Assembly (NCBI GenBank): GCA_947593925.1
Contig: CANQDU010000003.1
Coordinates: forward strand, 124,001 to 188,000
Source of the DNA: an uncultured Clostridia bacterium
Lineage (GTDB): Bacteria > Bacillota > Clostridia > Oscillospirales > JAAYOS01
Direction: 5' to 3'
DNA length: 64,000 nt
Below are positions 33,961 to 42,922 of this stretch, piece by piece. Within the stretch, counting starts at the first letter, position 1. Each line of letters begins with the position of its first letter. The translations under genes were made by a program, and so were the position numbers. The notes below the pieces were generated by a model. It saw only the letters and a list, made by a program, of their open reading frames with translations. It did not search any database and was not told where the DNA came from.

Positions 33961-36225
33961 ATGAATACATCGGTAGAAGACCGTTTGACCCGGCTTTGCG
34001 GCAAGTCTCTGCGTGAAGCCTCAAACGAGGAATTGTACCAGGCCCTTTTAAAGCTTACCCAGGAATACAGCGACAAAAAGGCCGCCCCGGTGAAGGGCAG
34101 GAAGCTCTATTACATCTCCGCTGAGTTCCTGATCGGAAAGCTGCTCTCCAACAACCTGATCAACCTTGGCCTCTATGACGAAGTCCGCGGCGCGCTCAGT
34201 GCGGCGGGCAAGGATCTTGCCGAGCTTGAGGAGCTGGAAAACGAGCCCAGCCTCGGCAACGGCGGCCTCGGACGTCTCGCCGCCTGCTTTTTGGACAGCC
34301 TGGCGACGCTCGACCTGCCCGGCGACGGCATCGGCCTTCGCTACCACTGCGGCCTGTTCCGTCAGGATCTGAAGGACGGCTTCCAGAAGGAGCATCCGGA
34401 CATGTGGCTCACCGACACCGGCTGGGCCCAGCGCACCGACACCGTCTATCCTGTGGTGCTGGCGGGCAAGACCTACAACGCGCGGCTTTACAGGCTCGCG
34501 GTGACCGGCTACAACGGCCGCACCAACACCCTGAACCTCTTCGACCTTGACACCATCGACGAGAGCATCATCGGCCAGGGCATCGACTTTGACAAGACCG
34601 ACATTGAAAAGAACCTGACCCTGTTCCTCTACCCCGACGATTCCGACCACGCCGGAAAGCTTCTCCGCGTCTACCAGCAGTATCTGATGGTCTCCGCCGG
34701 GGCGCAGCTCATACTGGCTGAGTGCGCGGCGCGGGGCTGCAAATACGATGATCTTGCCAAATACGCGGCCATTCAGATCAACGACACCCACCCCAGCATG
34801 GTCATCCCCGAGCTGATCCGCCTGCTCGGCGAGCACGGCGTGGACTTTGACAAGGCCGTGGAGATCGTCACCGAGACATGTGCTTACACCAACCACACCA
34901 TTCTCGCCGAGGCGCTGGAAAAGTGGCCCCGGGCCGACCTTGAGCTCATCGTTCCCCAGCTCATGCCCATCATTGAAAAGCTGGATCGGCTGGCCCGTAC
35001 ACGCACGCAGGACAGCTCCACTTACATCATCGACGACGCGGGCCTCGTCCACATGGCAAATATGGACATCCACTTCACGCACTCCACCAACGGCGTCGCC
35101 GCGCTCCACACCCAGATCCTCAAGGACAGCGAGCTTTCCAACTTCTACCGCCTCTACCCGGAGAAGTTCAACAACAAGACGAACGGCATCACCTTCCGCC
35201 GCTGGCTTTTGGAGTGCAACCCGGCTCTGGCCTCTCAGATCGAGTCACTTATCGGCGGCGGGTTCAAGAAGGACGCCAACGAACTGGAAAAGCTCATGGA
35301 CTATGCGGACAACGACGCGGTCCTGGCCAAATTTTCTGCCATCAAGCGGGACAACAAGCGCGCCCTGGCCGACTGGCTCTACGAAAAACAGGGGGTGCGG
35401 ATAAACCCCGACGCCATGTTCTCGATCCAGTCCAAGCGCCTTCATGAGTACAAGCGCCAGCAGCTCAACCTGCTGTTCCTGATCCATCAGTATCTTGAGA
35501 TCAAGTCCGGCCATCTGCCCTCCGTTCCGCTGGTGAGCGTTTTCGGAGCCAAGGCGGCCCCGGCCTACACCACCGCCAAGGACATCATTCACGCCCTTAT
35601 CGCGCTGTCAAAGGTGATCGCCGCGGACGCTCAGGCGTCCAAATGGATGCAGATCGTCTTTGTGGAGAACTACAACGTGACCGCCGCCGAGAAGGTCATT
35701 CCCGCCTGCGACCTGTCCGAGCAGATCAGCCTGGCCTCCAAGGAGGCGTCCGGCACCGGCAACATGAAGTTCATGCTCAACGGGGCTGTGACTCTGGGCA
35801 CCATGGACGGCGCCAACGTGGAGATCGCCGAGCGCGTAGGGGAGAAAAACATCTACATTTTCGGCCGGAGCAGCGACCAGGTTATCACCTCCTACGCCGG
35901 GGGCACATACCGCGCGAAGGATTGGTATGACAGCGACTTCAACATCCGCCGCGCCGTGGACTTCCTGACCGGCGGGGAGATGCTCAGCGCCGGCAGCGGA
36001 GAGAGTCTGTGCAGGCTCAGCACACAGCTGATCGACAGCGACTGGTTCCAAACCTTCCCCGACTTCAACGCCTACGTCGTCCGCAAGACCCAGGCCATGC
36101 AGGACTACGCCACGGATCCCGCCCGCTGGGCCCGCATGTCGCTGATAAACGTCGCCAAGGCCGGCTTTTTCTCTTCCGACCGTACCATCGAGGAGTACAA
36201 CAGGGACATCTGGCACCTGGGCTGA
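33961..36225 (+). CDS. glgP: Glycogen/starch/maltodextrin phosphorylase
   Basis: PLP-dependent GT35 enzyme releasing glucose-1-phosphate from alpha-1,4-glucans. At 754 residues it is a compact bacterial form. Landmarks: YYISAEFLIGKLL near the N-terminus, the LGNGGLGRLAACFLDSLATL glycine loop, QINDTHPSM, TFRRWLL, and the PLP lysine motif EASGTGNMKFMLNG with GTMDGANVEI after it. GGAGGG lies seven bases before ATG 33961. It is monocistronic with a strong terminator and stands alone, with no glgB/glgC/glgA nearby. Leucine is mostly CTG and isoleucine ATC, unlike the surrounding genes, which suggests transfer. Confidence 0.96.
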   Translation: MNTSVEDRLTRLCGKSLREASNEELYQALLKLTQEYSDKKAAPVKGRKLYYISAEFLIGKLLSNNLINLGLYDEVRGALSAAGKDLAELEELENEPSLGNGGLGRLAACFLDSLATLDLPGDGIGLRYHCGLFRQDLKDGFQKEHPDMWLTDTGWAQRTDTVYPVVLAGKTYNARLYRLAVTGYNGRTNTLNLFDLDTIDESIIGQGIDFDKTDIEKNLTLFLYPDDSDHAGKLLRVYQQYLMVSAGAQLILAECAARGCKYDDLAKYAAIQINDTHPSMVIPELIRLLGEHGVDFDKAVEIVTETCAYTNHTILAEALEKWPRADLELIVPQLMPIIEKLDRLARTRTQDSSTYIIDDAGLVHMANMDIHFTHSTNGVAALHTQILKDSELSNFYRLYPEKFNNKTNGITFRRWLLECNPALASQIESLIGGGFKKDANELEKLMDYADNDAVLAKFSAIKRDNKRALADWLYEKQGVRINPDAMFSIQSKRLHEYKRQQLNLLFLIHQYLEIKSGHLPSVPLVSVFGAKAAPAYTTAKDIIHALIALSKVIAADAQASKWMQIVFVENYNVTAAEKVIPACDLSEQISLASKEASGTGNMKFMLNGAVTLGTMDGANVEIAERVGEKNIYIFGRSSDQVITSYAGGTYRAKDWYDSDFNIRRAVDFLTGGEMLSAGSGESLCRLSTQLIDSDWFQTFPDFNAYVVRKTQAMQDYATDPARWARMSLINVAKAGFFSSDRTIEEYNRDIWHLG

Positions 36226-36362
36226 CACGAATGCCGGGCAATAGATGACGCTTCTCCCGCGTAAGGGAGCTTATAAAGCCGTTAGCCCGGTCCGCTGGTT
36301 TGATAGTGATAAGGAACTAATTGAATTTAACAACTGTCGGCTGATGGTTTTGGGTGCAAATG

Positions 36363-36408
36363 ATCCCCATCTGACACATAATCTTAAGTGTGTCAGATGG
36401 GGATTTTT
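36363..36408 (+). terminator. Terminator after glgP
   Basis: Perfect 16-bp stem (36363-36378 with 36389-36404), 10-base loop, followed by a T run. Confidence 0.9.
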
Positions 36409-36474
36409 GAACGGTTGCCCGTCATGGTATGCCATGATGGCGCGCACTTTAAGGCGTCCGGCAAGGAAGGGCAT

Positions 36475-37178
36475 TTACTCAACCGCATCTGTCCGATAGA
36501 TGAATTTCACCTGACCGTCCATATCCTCGCTTGCTCCCGCAAAGCTCTTATAGCGGTGAGACACATCTATTGTCGAGCGGAGTCTGGTTGTAAGTCCATA
36601 CCTTTCCTTTCCGTCGATTTCAAATGCTTCCACTTCAATGACATCCGGCGCTTGATTTTTGACGATCAAAACGGTACTGATCGCCGTATACAGGTTCAAA
36701 ATGCCCTCCGATAGAAGTGTGAGCCCCAATAGAACCGACAGAACATGCGATCCGATGACCGATTCAAAAATCAGGAAAACACCAATCACTCTGGTAACGA
36801 TTGCCAGAGACAGGATCAGCCACCAGCTTTTAATTCCAAACTGTCTGGAATCCATGGCAATTCGGATTTTGAACAGGCCGTCGAGCAGAATGGAAATCCC
36901 AAGAGCAATGCAGATAAATACCATCAGGTTTTTCGGGTTAAAAAGGACGATCACGCCGAGTATGATCATCAATATCCCGAATTCCAGATCAAACTGGAAC
37001 GCCAATCGGAATAGATCCTTTGAAAATAGCCGATCAGCTTGACAATGCCGAAAAGGATCATTGCGACGCCGATACAAACGCCGATAATTTCCATTGAGAT
37101 TCCGGGCTCGGCCATAAAGAGAATGCCTGCGGCGCAAAACAGGACGGACATGACTATGTATGCTAAAGTAATTAGCAA
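36475..37178 (-). pseudogene. Frameshifted DUF308 (HdeD-like) membrane protein
   Basis: The first about 52 residues are in one frame (MLITLAYIVMSVLFCAAGIL... to KLIGYF), the rest in another (SKDLFRLAFQFDLEFGI on to the C-terminus). Together they give a continuous DUF308-type protein with six hydrophobic helices (GILMIILGVIVLF, VFICIALGISILLDGLF, WWLILSLAIVTRVIGVFLIF and others) and a soluble tail. The break maps to an A4 run at 37023-37026 on the plus strand; one extra base there would restore the frame. This is either a real inactivating slip or a sequencing error. HdeD relatives are stress-linked; the role here is unknown. Confidence 0.72.
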
Positions 37179-37224
37179 ATATAGTTACGAAAATCCCGGA
37201 TATTATGCAAATATCCGGGATTTC

Positions 37225-37301
37225 TGGCACCCTCGAGACGATTCGAACGTCCGACCCTTCGCTTAGGAGGCGAATGCTCTATCCTGCTGAGCTACGAGGG
37301 C
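37225..37301 (-). tRNA. tRNA-Arg (anticodon CCT)
   Basis: 77 bases including an encoded CCA. A 7-bp acceptor stem (GCCCTCG with CGAGGGT), a D-arm with the AGCTCAGCAGGATAGAGC pattern, an anticodon stem TTCGC/GCGAA around CTCCTAA (anticodon CCT, reads AGG), and a T-arm with GTTCGAATC are all visible. It lies at the right end of the codon-atypical segment. Confidence 0.95.
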
Positions 37302-37353
37302 ATATTCAATTTTTCGTGGGTTCGGAGCTTTCCGGGAAGCGGCCAAGCTGTTT

Positions 37354-37393
37354 CTTAGGAGGCAAATGCTCTATCCTGCTGAGCTACGAGGGC
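37354..37393 (-). repeat. Partial duplicate of the tRNA-Arg 5' half
   Basis: 40 bases matching the first half of the adjacent tRNA-Arg (37262-37301), from the 5' acceptor strand through the anticodon loop, with one mismatch. The following sequence cannot complete the anticodon stem or T-arm, so it is not a functional tRNA. The copies are direct repeats 92 bases apart. It may be a recombination or integration scar. Confidence 0.85.
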
Positions 37394-37594
37394 GCGTCGC
37401 GCCCGAGTCCCTCGCCGATGAGCGGCGGGCTTCGGGCACTCCTTATTTTAACCAATGGGCGGCGATTTGTCAAGCGCATACCGCGCGCGGCGCGGAATTT
37501 TCCGCGCCGGAGTTCCGCGCGGTGCAACGCACGGAACTTTTCGCGCGTCCCGCCGTCTAATTTGTATATCCGAATAAACAAGGAGGTCTCCCCC

Positions 37595-38251
37595 ATGAAA
37601 CGATTTGTCTCCGTTCTGCTCTGCGCGGCGCTTGCCGCGTGTTCGCTCTCGTCCTGCGGCGAGCTCCGCAGTTGGCTGGACGATCTCTTCGGCGGAGGCG
37701 CACGCGCCGAAAAGCCCGTCCTCTACCTCTACCCCGAGGAGACGACGGACGTCTCGGTCGCGCTCACGCTCGACGGCGCTCTCACCTGCTCCTACCCCGA
37801 GTACGGCGACGGATGGCGCGTCACGGCCGAGCCGGACGGCACCCTCACCGACGCCGACGGCACGGAGTACAGCTGTCTCTACTGGGAGGCGGACACGAAC
37901 GCCGAATTTGACTTCTCGGAGGGCTTCTGCGTTCCGGGAGAGGATACGGCGGCGTTCCTCGAGGACGCGCTGGCGTCGCTCGGTCTCAGCCGCCGCGAGG
38001 CAAACGAGTTCATCGTCTACTGGCTGCCACGGATGGAGGGGAGCGCGTACAACGTTGTCTCCTTCCAGACCGACACGTATACCGACGCCGCCGCGCTCGA
38101 CATCTCCCCCGCCCCGGACACGCTGATACGCGTGTTCATGGCGTGGTATCCCGCGCAGGACGAGGTCGAGATAGCGCCGCAGACGCTCGACGCGCCCGCG
38201 CGCGAGGGCTTCGTCGCGGTCGAATGGGGTGGCGCGGAGGTCTGCCGCTGA
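37595..38251 (+). CDS. Uncharacterised lipoprotein
   Basis: A 218-residue protein with a lipoprotein signal (MKRFVSVLLCAALAACSLSSC; candidate lipobox Cys16 or Cys21). The mature part begins KPVLYLYPEETTDVSVALTL, followed by TCSYPEYGDGWRVTAEPDG and YSCLYWEAD, a pattern I recognise from unnamed conserved proteins in bacteria but cannot assign a function to. AAGGAGG stands upstream of the ATG. A late segment (FIVYWLPRMEGSAYNVVSF) suggests a beta-rich globular fold. Probably monocistronic. Confidence 0.75.
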   Translation: MKRFVSVLLCAALAACSLSSCGELRSWLDDLFGGGARAEKPVLYLYPEETTDVSVALTLDGALTCSYPEYGDGWRVTAEPDGTLTDADGTEYSCLYWEADTNAEFDFSEGFCVPGEDTAAFLEDALASLGLSRREANEFIVYWLPRMEGSAYNVVSFQTDTYTDAAALDISPAPDTLIRVFMAWYPAQDEVEIAPQTLDAPAREGFVAVEWGGAEVCR

Positions 38252-38284
38252 CGGCGGACGGTCTTTTCTGTTTTGTGCCCGGTG

Positions 38285-38313
38285 TTGCTTCCGCACGCAA
38301 AAGGTGATATAAT
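38285..38313 (+). promoter_or_regulatory. Promoter of the esterase gene
   Basis: TTGCTT, 17 bases, perfect TATAAT, about 50 bases before the esterase start. Confidence 0.6.
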
Positions 38314-38367
38314 TATATAAAATGAACCCGCACGGCGCGGAAAATCACTCAACAGGAGGCATATACT

Positions 38368-39198
38368 ATGGCGCTCATTCAATGCAGTTTCATGTCCACC
38401 TCTCTCATGCGCACCGTCCCGATACAGGTGGTGCTCCCGACCGACAAGATGACCTTCGGCGCGCCCAAGACCGAGCAGAAGCCCTTCAAGACCCTCTACC
38501 TGCTGCACGGAATATTCGGCAGCTACATAGACTGGGTGACCGGCACCCGCATCGAGCAGTGGGCGGCGGCGAAGGACCTCGCGGTCGTCATGCCGAGCGG
38601 CGACAATCACTTCTACGTTGACGGCGTCCCCGCCGACGCGAAGTACGGCAAGTTCATCTCGCAGGAGCTCGTCGAGTTCACCCGCAAGAGCTTCCCGCTC
38701 TCGCACAAGCGCGAGGACACCTTCATCGGCGGCCTCTCGATGGGCGGCTACGGCTCGATAATCAACGCCCTCAACGCGCCCGAGACCTTCGGCGCGGTCT
38801 GCGCCCTCTCCAGTGCGCTCATCACCGACGGGCTCACGCAGTACACCGAGAACACCGACCTCATTTTCACCGACCGCGCCTACTACGAGGCGGCGTTCGG
38901 CAACCTAGAAGCCGTCAAGGGCAGCAATAAGGACTACCACGAGATGGCGCGCCGCGTCGCCGCGTCCGGCACGGAGAAGCCGAGGTTCTTCATGAGCTGC
39001 GGCACCGAGGACGGACTTTTCGGCGTCAACGAGGCGTTCGCGGGCGAGCTCAAGGAGCTCGGCTACGACGTGACGTGGCTCCCCGCCCCTGGCGTCCACG
39101 ACTGGCTGTTCTGGGACACGCACATCAAGGACGCGCTCGACTGGCTCCCGCTCGGCGAGGAGTCGCAGGGCATCAGCTCCGGCCACGTCTCGGAGTAA
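38368..39198 (+). CDS. Esterase D / S-formylglutathione hydrolase-type alpha/beta hydrolase
   Basis: A 276-residue cytoplasmic serine hydrolase. The LLHGIFGSYIDW oxyanion region, the nucleophile elbow GGLSMGGYGS, the acid region CGTEDGLFG and the catalytic histidine in PGVHDWLFW are all visible. The family includes FrmB-type formylglutathione hydrolases and acetyl/feruloyl esterases; in anaerobes it is often an acetylxylan-like or tributyrin esterase. AACAGGAGG precedes the ATG. Natural substrate unknown. Confidence 0.88.
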   Translation: MALIQCSFMSTSLMRTVPIQVVLPTDKMTFGAPKTEQKPFKTLYLLHGIFGSYIDWVTGTRIEQWAAAKDLAVVMPSGDNHFYVDGVPADAKYGKFISQELVEFTRKSFPLSHKREDTFIGGLSMGGYGSIINALNAPETFGAVCALSSALITDGLTQYTENTDLIFTDRAYYEAAFGNLEAVKGSNKDYHEMARRVAASGTEKPRFFMSCGTEDGLFGVNEAFAGELKELGYDVTWLPAPGVHDWLFWDTHIKDALDWLPLGEESQGISSGHVSE

Positions 39199-39297
39199 AA
39201 CGGAGAAGTCGCACAAAACGGACAGCGAACAGCATCACCGCGATTCGGTATGACGCAAACCCGCCCGTCGGCAAAGCCGGAAGGAGGTCATAGCAAT

Positions 39298-40299
39298 ATG
39301 AAACGTTCGGTCGCTGTTATTCTGGCCATAGCCATTGTTGGCGCTGTTGCGTTCTGCTTTCTGCGGCCGCTTCCCGGAGATGTTTCGTTTATTATCGAGG
39401 AGGACGAGGACCGAATATACGCCTTTACCACGCCGCAGCCGTTCGAGCTCTCCGGCAAGGATGCCGAGCGCATCGAGGCGGCGTGTACGGAGACTTTTTC
39501 GCGCGGCGAATACACCTCAATGGGGATAACGTTCAAATCGACAGATGAGAGGTGCTACACATTCGGGTCGAGTTTGTATACACACGGTGAGTGGACCGGT
39601 GACCCGGAACACGACTCGTATTTTACCGAGAGATATGAAAACGGAAAATGGTGTGCGTGCGAAAACGGGTCTATGCCGATGTGGGGAGGATATCTCATCG
39701 GCAGAGCAAACTATGTTACTTGGGCTTTTTCCTCAACCGAAGAGATGCTGCCCTACAACATCCCTTTGAACATTGACGAACCGGGCAGGTACAGGATTAC
39801 GTTCTGTTTCAGGGATTATATTCCCTCATCTTCCGAGGATATGCGTTCGGCCGGTTCGAGCGGTGAAGGACTCTACGAAGCCTCGTTTGAATACGACGTC
39901 CCGGGGCGCAGTCTGTTTTCCGCAAAACCGAGAGTCGGCAGCTTTACAATGCAGGACACATCTGCACACTACGGCACATGCGCAGAACTGGACATGGTGC
40001 TGACCAACTGGCGTATAGGCTTCGGCTACCTTCAAGAAGACGGGAGCGGGATAATGCGGCGCACGGATTCCGGCGAATACGTTTCGGACGACACGGTTGT
40101 TATAGCATACGGTTTTAGCGAAAACAACTTCAGGCGCTCCTCGGAGGAAAAGCGCGACTACTATGTGCGCCCGCTGGCAGTAAGTCTCCTGTATTGGGAG
40201 TACGGCGCCGAGTACCGTCTGACGCTTGCCTTGACCGAGAACGAGGACGGCACCGGTGAGAAATGCTCCGTAACGCTGAACCTTCGGTTTGACGAGTGA
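39298..40299 (+). CDS. Uncharacterised membrane-anchored protein
   Basis: A 333-residue protein with an N-terminal hydrophobic helix (VAVILAIAIVGAVAFCFL, about 5-22) acting as anchor or signal, then an extracytoplasmic domain without a recognised family. The ATG at 39298 has AAGGAGG ten bases before it. The middle part (PYNIPLNIDEPGRYRITFCFRDY) looks like a beta-sandwich segment. Its base composition is lower in GC than the preceding esterase. It is followed by a bidirectional terminator. Function unknown. Confidence 0.68.
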   Translation: MKRSVAVILAIAIVGAVAFCFLRPLPGDVSFIIEEDEDRIYAFTTPQPFELSGKDAERIEAACTETFSRGEYTSMGITFKSTDERCYTFGSSLYTHGEWTGDPEHDSYFTERYENGKWCACENGSMPMWGGYLIGRANYVTWAFSSTEEMLPYNIPLNIDEPGRYRITFCFRDYIPSSSEDMRSAGSSGEGLYEASFEYDVPGRSLFSAKPRVGSFTMQDTSAHYGTCAELDMVLTNWRIGFGYLQEDGSGIMRRTDSGEYVSDDTVVIAYGFSENNFRRSSEEKRDYYVRPLAVSLLYWEYGAEYRLTLALTENEDGTGEKCSVTLNLRFDE

Positions 40300-40324
40300 C
40301 CGGCAGATTGTACGCAGGATACGC

Positions 40325-40360
40325 AAACCGCCCCGACCTTAAAGGTCGGGGCGGTTTTTT
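40325..40360 (+). terminator. Strong terminator
   Basis: A 16-bp stem (AAACCGCCCCGACCTT and its complement) with a one-base loop as drawn, then TTTTTT; the A run on the other side makes it potentially bidirectional. Confidence 0.9.
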
Positions 40361-40428
40361 GCTTTGAAATGCGCTTCAGCATACTTTATTGCCTCTTGTG
40401 CACGCTTCCGCGCCGGTTCGCGCGGTTG

Positions 40429-40576
40429 AAGTTGCTTGCCACAGGCAAGCAACTTCGCGGAGCCCCGATTCATTCGGGGCGAGCATTTCAATCGGAAGGG
40501 TTCCCAAACGCTCCAACGGAGCGTTTGGGAATTGCGAAAGGGTGCGCAGCGTAAGCGAGCACATTTCGCGCCGACT
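40429..40576 (-). repeat. Multi-hairpin element sharing a module with family A
   Basis: Read on the minus strand: AGTCGGCGCGAAATGTGCTCGC with a GCGAAA/TTTCGC stem (40532-40576), nearly identical to the first module of copy 1 at 9371, then hairpins TTCCCAAACGCTCC (40501-40531), GCCCCGAATGAATCGGGGC (40462-40480) and GTTGCTTGCC (40431-40453). The later hairpins differ from family A, so this is a related but recombined element. It lies just past the SBP stop codon. Confidence 0.75.
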
Positions 40577-40580
40577 TGTT

Positions 40581-42116
40581 TTACCAGTTTTCTACCCCTC
40601 GGTACAGGTTATGCGGCGCGGGGTCGGCGGCGCTTACGGCGCCGCGCCGCGCTATCAGCAGGTGCCGCTCAAACGCGAGCGGCGCTATCGGCGCGTTCCG
40701 CGAAATGTATCCGTAGAGGTTTTCCGCAGCGCCTGTTATCCCGTCCGCGTCCGCCGCGCGGAACGCCGCGAGCAGCTCGGAAAGCTCCTCGTCCGGCGCG
40801 CCGCAGAAGTTCAGCGCGCCTCCCGCGCCGAGTATCGAGTCAAGCGAGAAGTCGGCTGTGAGCTGCGTCTCGCAGAGCGCGACGTCGAAGCTGCCGCGCG
40901 CGAGCGCCGCCGCGTAGTCGTCAAAGCCCATGAGCTCGAGCGTGACGTCAATGCCGAGCTGACGCCAGTCCTCGGAGATGCGCCGCGCAGCCGCCGCTTT
41001 GAACGGATTTTCCTCCGGCGCTATGAGCGTGAGCGCTACCCGGCTCCTGCCGAGCATGAGGAAGCCCTCGTCGTCCGGCTCCGCGCCGAGCGCTTCGAGC
41101 GCGGACGCGGCCTCTGCAAAGCGCGGCGCGGCATCCGCGTCCGCGCCCAATGCGGACGCGGGGCTCGCGGGAAGGTCGGTGGCGTCTGCCGCGCCCGCGA
41201 GGTCGGCGGCGGCGATCTCCGGGCGGTTCACCGCCCCGGCGAGCGCCGCGCGAACCGGCGCGGACAGCCTGCCGCCGTTGAAGCACAGGTAGAGCATATT
41301 CGGCGTGAAGCGGCTCCACTCCTCGAAGTTGCCGCCGTAGTCGAGGTTGTCGGTGGCGGTCGGGTCGCTCGAGGCGGCGCTGACCGTCCCCTGCTCGAAG
41401 CTCGATACCATCAGCTCGCCCTCCGGGATGTCCACAAGCTCGATGCGCTGGAGGCTCGCCTCCCCGCGCCGCGAGTCGGAGACGCGGAGGTACCCGCCGT
41501 CCTCGGTTTTGACGAAGGTGTAGAGTCCGGTGCCGGGCGGCGCGGCATCCTCCGCGCTGCCGGCTCGTATCACCGGCGTGTCAAGCAGCAGCTCGAGCCG
41601 CCCGTATTCGCCGTTTGTCGCGATGGAAAGCGTCCTGTCGTCTATCGTCATGACCGAGCGCACGGGACGCAGGCGCGCCGCGTACAAATCGGTGTTCCGC
41701 GCGAGCTCGAGGGAGTAGACGACGTCGGCGGCGGTGAGCGGTTCGCCGTCGCTCATCGTGACGCCGCTTTGGAGCGTCACTGTCCACACCTCGCCCTCGT
41801 GCGATATTTCCTCGCAGAGAACAGGCTCCGCCTCGTAGTCCGGCGTGACCTCGAAAAGTCCCTCGTACATCAGCGGGGCGAGTTCAAGGTTCAGGCGGTT
41901 GGTGCCGGTTATCGGATTAAGAGACGCGGTGGAGCTGTACGCCACGCCGAAGGCCTCCACCGACGCGGGGCCGCCCGGCAGGACTATCCCCGCGGACGGG
42001 GACGGCTCCTCCGGCGTGACCTCGACGAGGGTGTCGGTTATGTCCTCACCGCCCTCGCACCCCGCGCACGCCATAAGGACGGCGAGCGCGAGCAGCAGCG
42101 ACACGGCGCGCCTCAT
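40581..42116 (-). CDS. Peptide/nickel-type ABC transporter substrate-binding lipoprotein
   Basis: A 511-residue family-5 solute-binding protein. A lipoprotein signal (LLALAVLMACAGC) is followed by the family signature around LMYEGLFEVTPDYEAEPVL and VWTVTLQSGVTMSDGEPLTAADVVYSLELAR. Ligands of this family include oligopeptides, nickel chelates and sugars; none can be chosen here. Its ATG overlaps the stop of pgeF by four bases, so it is the last gene of secA-pgeF-SBP. No permease or ATPase is nearby, so it must use partners elsewhere or have another role. Confidence 0.88.
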   Translation of the reverse strand: MRRAVSLLLALAVLMACAGCEGGEDITDTLVEVTPEEPSPSAGIVLPGGPASVEAFGVAYSSTASLNPITGTNRLNLELAPLMYEGLFEVTPDYEAEPVLCEEISHEGEVWTVTLQSGVTMSDGEPLTAADVVYSLELARNTDLYAARLRPVRSVMTIDDRTLSIATNGEYGRLELLLDTPVIRAGSAEDAAPPGTGLYTFVKTEDGGYLRVSDSRRGEASLQRIELVDIPEGELMVSSFEQGTVSAASSDPTATDNLDYGGNFEEWSRFTPNMLYLCFNGGRLSAPVRAALAGAVNRPEIAAADLAGAADATDLPASPASALGADADAAPRFAEAASALEALGAEPDDEGFLMLGRSRVALTLIAPEENPFKAAAARRISEDWRQLGIDVTLELMGFDDYAAALARGSFDVALCETQLTADFSLDSILGAGGALNFCGAPDEELSELLAAFRAADADGITGAAENLYGYISRNAPIAPLAFERHLLIARRGAVSAADPAPHNLYRGVENW

Positions 42117-42922
42117 CGTTCCGCCCTCCCCGGCATTATCACCGCGCCCTGAACGCCGCGCCGGTCGCCGGTGCGGCGGTGGGAGAAGAAATACTCCGGC
42201 TCGCAGAGCGTGCAGTGCGTGTCGAGGTCTATGTTTTCCGCGCGCAGTCCCGCGCGCACGAGCTCGGTAAAGTTCAGCATCCCGAGGTCGGGGAAGAACT
42301 TCTCCCCGCGCTTAGGGCATAGCGGCGCGGCGGCGTCTCCGAAGCGGCGCGTCATCGCCTCCGCGACCTCCGGGCCGGTCTCGAAGCGGTCGCGCGAGAT
42401 GTGCGGCCCTATCGCCGCGACGAGGCGGCGCGGTTCCGCGCCGTACTCCTCCGCGAGCCGTTCGACGGCGCGTCCCGCTATCCCCGCGGCGGTGCCGCGC
42501 CATCCCGCGTGGACGGCGGCGGCCGCGCCGCTCACCGGGTCGAATATCAGCACCGGCGTGCAGTCCGCGACGAATACCATCAGCGCGAGGGACGCGCGGT
42601 CGCTTATGACTCCGTCCGCGTCCGGGCGGTCGGGGCGGAAAAGCCCCTCCCCCGCGTCCGCGCGGCGGACGCTCGACGAGTGTACCTGACGGCTCATGAC
42701 TACGTTTTCGCACGAAAAGCCTACGGCCTCCGCAAGGAGGTCGTAGTTTTTATACACGTTTTCCGGGTCGTCTCCGCAGGATATGCGGAGATTGAGCGAG
42801 GAGTATTCTCCCCCGCTCACGCCGCCGCGCCGCGTCGTAAATGCGTGGCGCGCGCCGGCTTCCCGCAGCTTGTCGCTTACGAGCAGGGTAAGACCCCGCT
42901 CCTGTATCATACGGAGCGCCAT
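42113..42922 (-). CDS. pgeF: YfiH/PgeF-type polyphenol oxidase-fold protein (laccase domain)
   Basis: A 269-residue member of the DUF152/YfiH family, linked in bacteria to purine nucleoside handling and peptidoglycan editing. Conserved zinc-site motifs are visible: HAFTTRRGGVSGG near the N-terminus, SRQVHSS, MVFVADCTPVLIFD with the Cys, AAVHAGWRGTAAG with the His, AIGPHI, and CTLCEPEYFFSHRR. ATG 42922 overlaps the secA stop by one base (TGATG). The longer upstream frame is inside secA and rejected. Co-transcribed with secA and the following SBP gene. Confidence 0.9.
   Translation of the reverse strand: MALRMIQERGLTLLVSDKLREAGARHAFTTRRGGVSGGEYSSLNLRISCGDDPENVYKNYDLLAEAVGFSCENVVMSRQVHSSSVRRADAGEGLFRPDRPDADGVISDRASLALMVFVADCTPVLIFDPVSGAAAAVHAGWRGTAAGIAGRAVERLAEEYGAEPRRLVAAIGPHISRDRFETGPEVAEAMTRRFGDAAAPLCPKRGEKFFPDLGMLNFTELVRAGLRAENIDLDTHCTLCEPEYFFSHRRTGDRRGVQGAVIMPGRAER

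Noticed and set aside
37354..37427. A second complete tRNA-Arg gene
   Set aside because: Only the 5' half is present; the sequence after the anticodon loop cannot form the anticodon stem, T-arm or acceptor stem.
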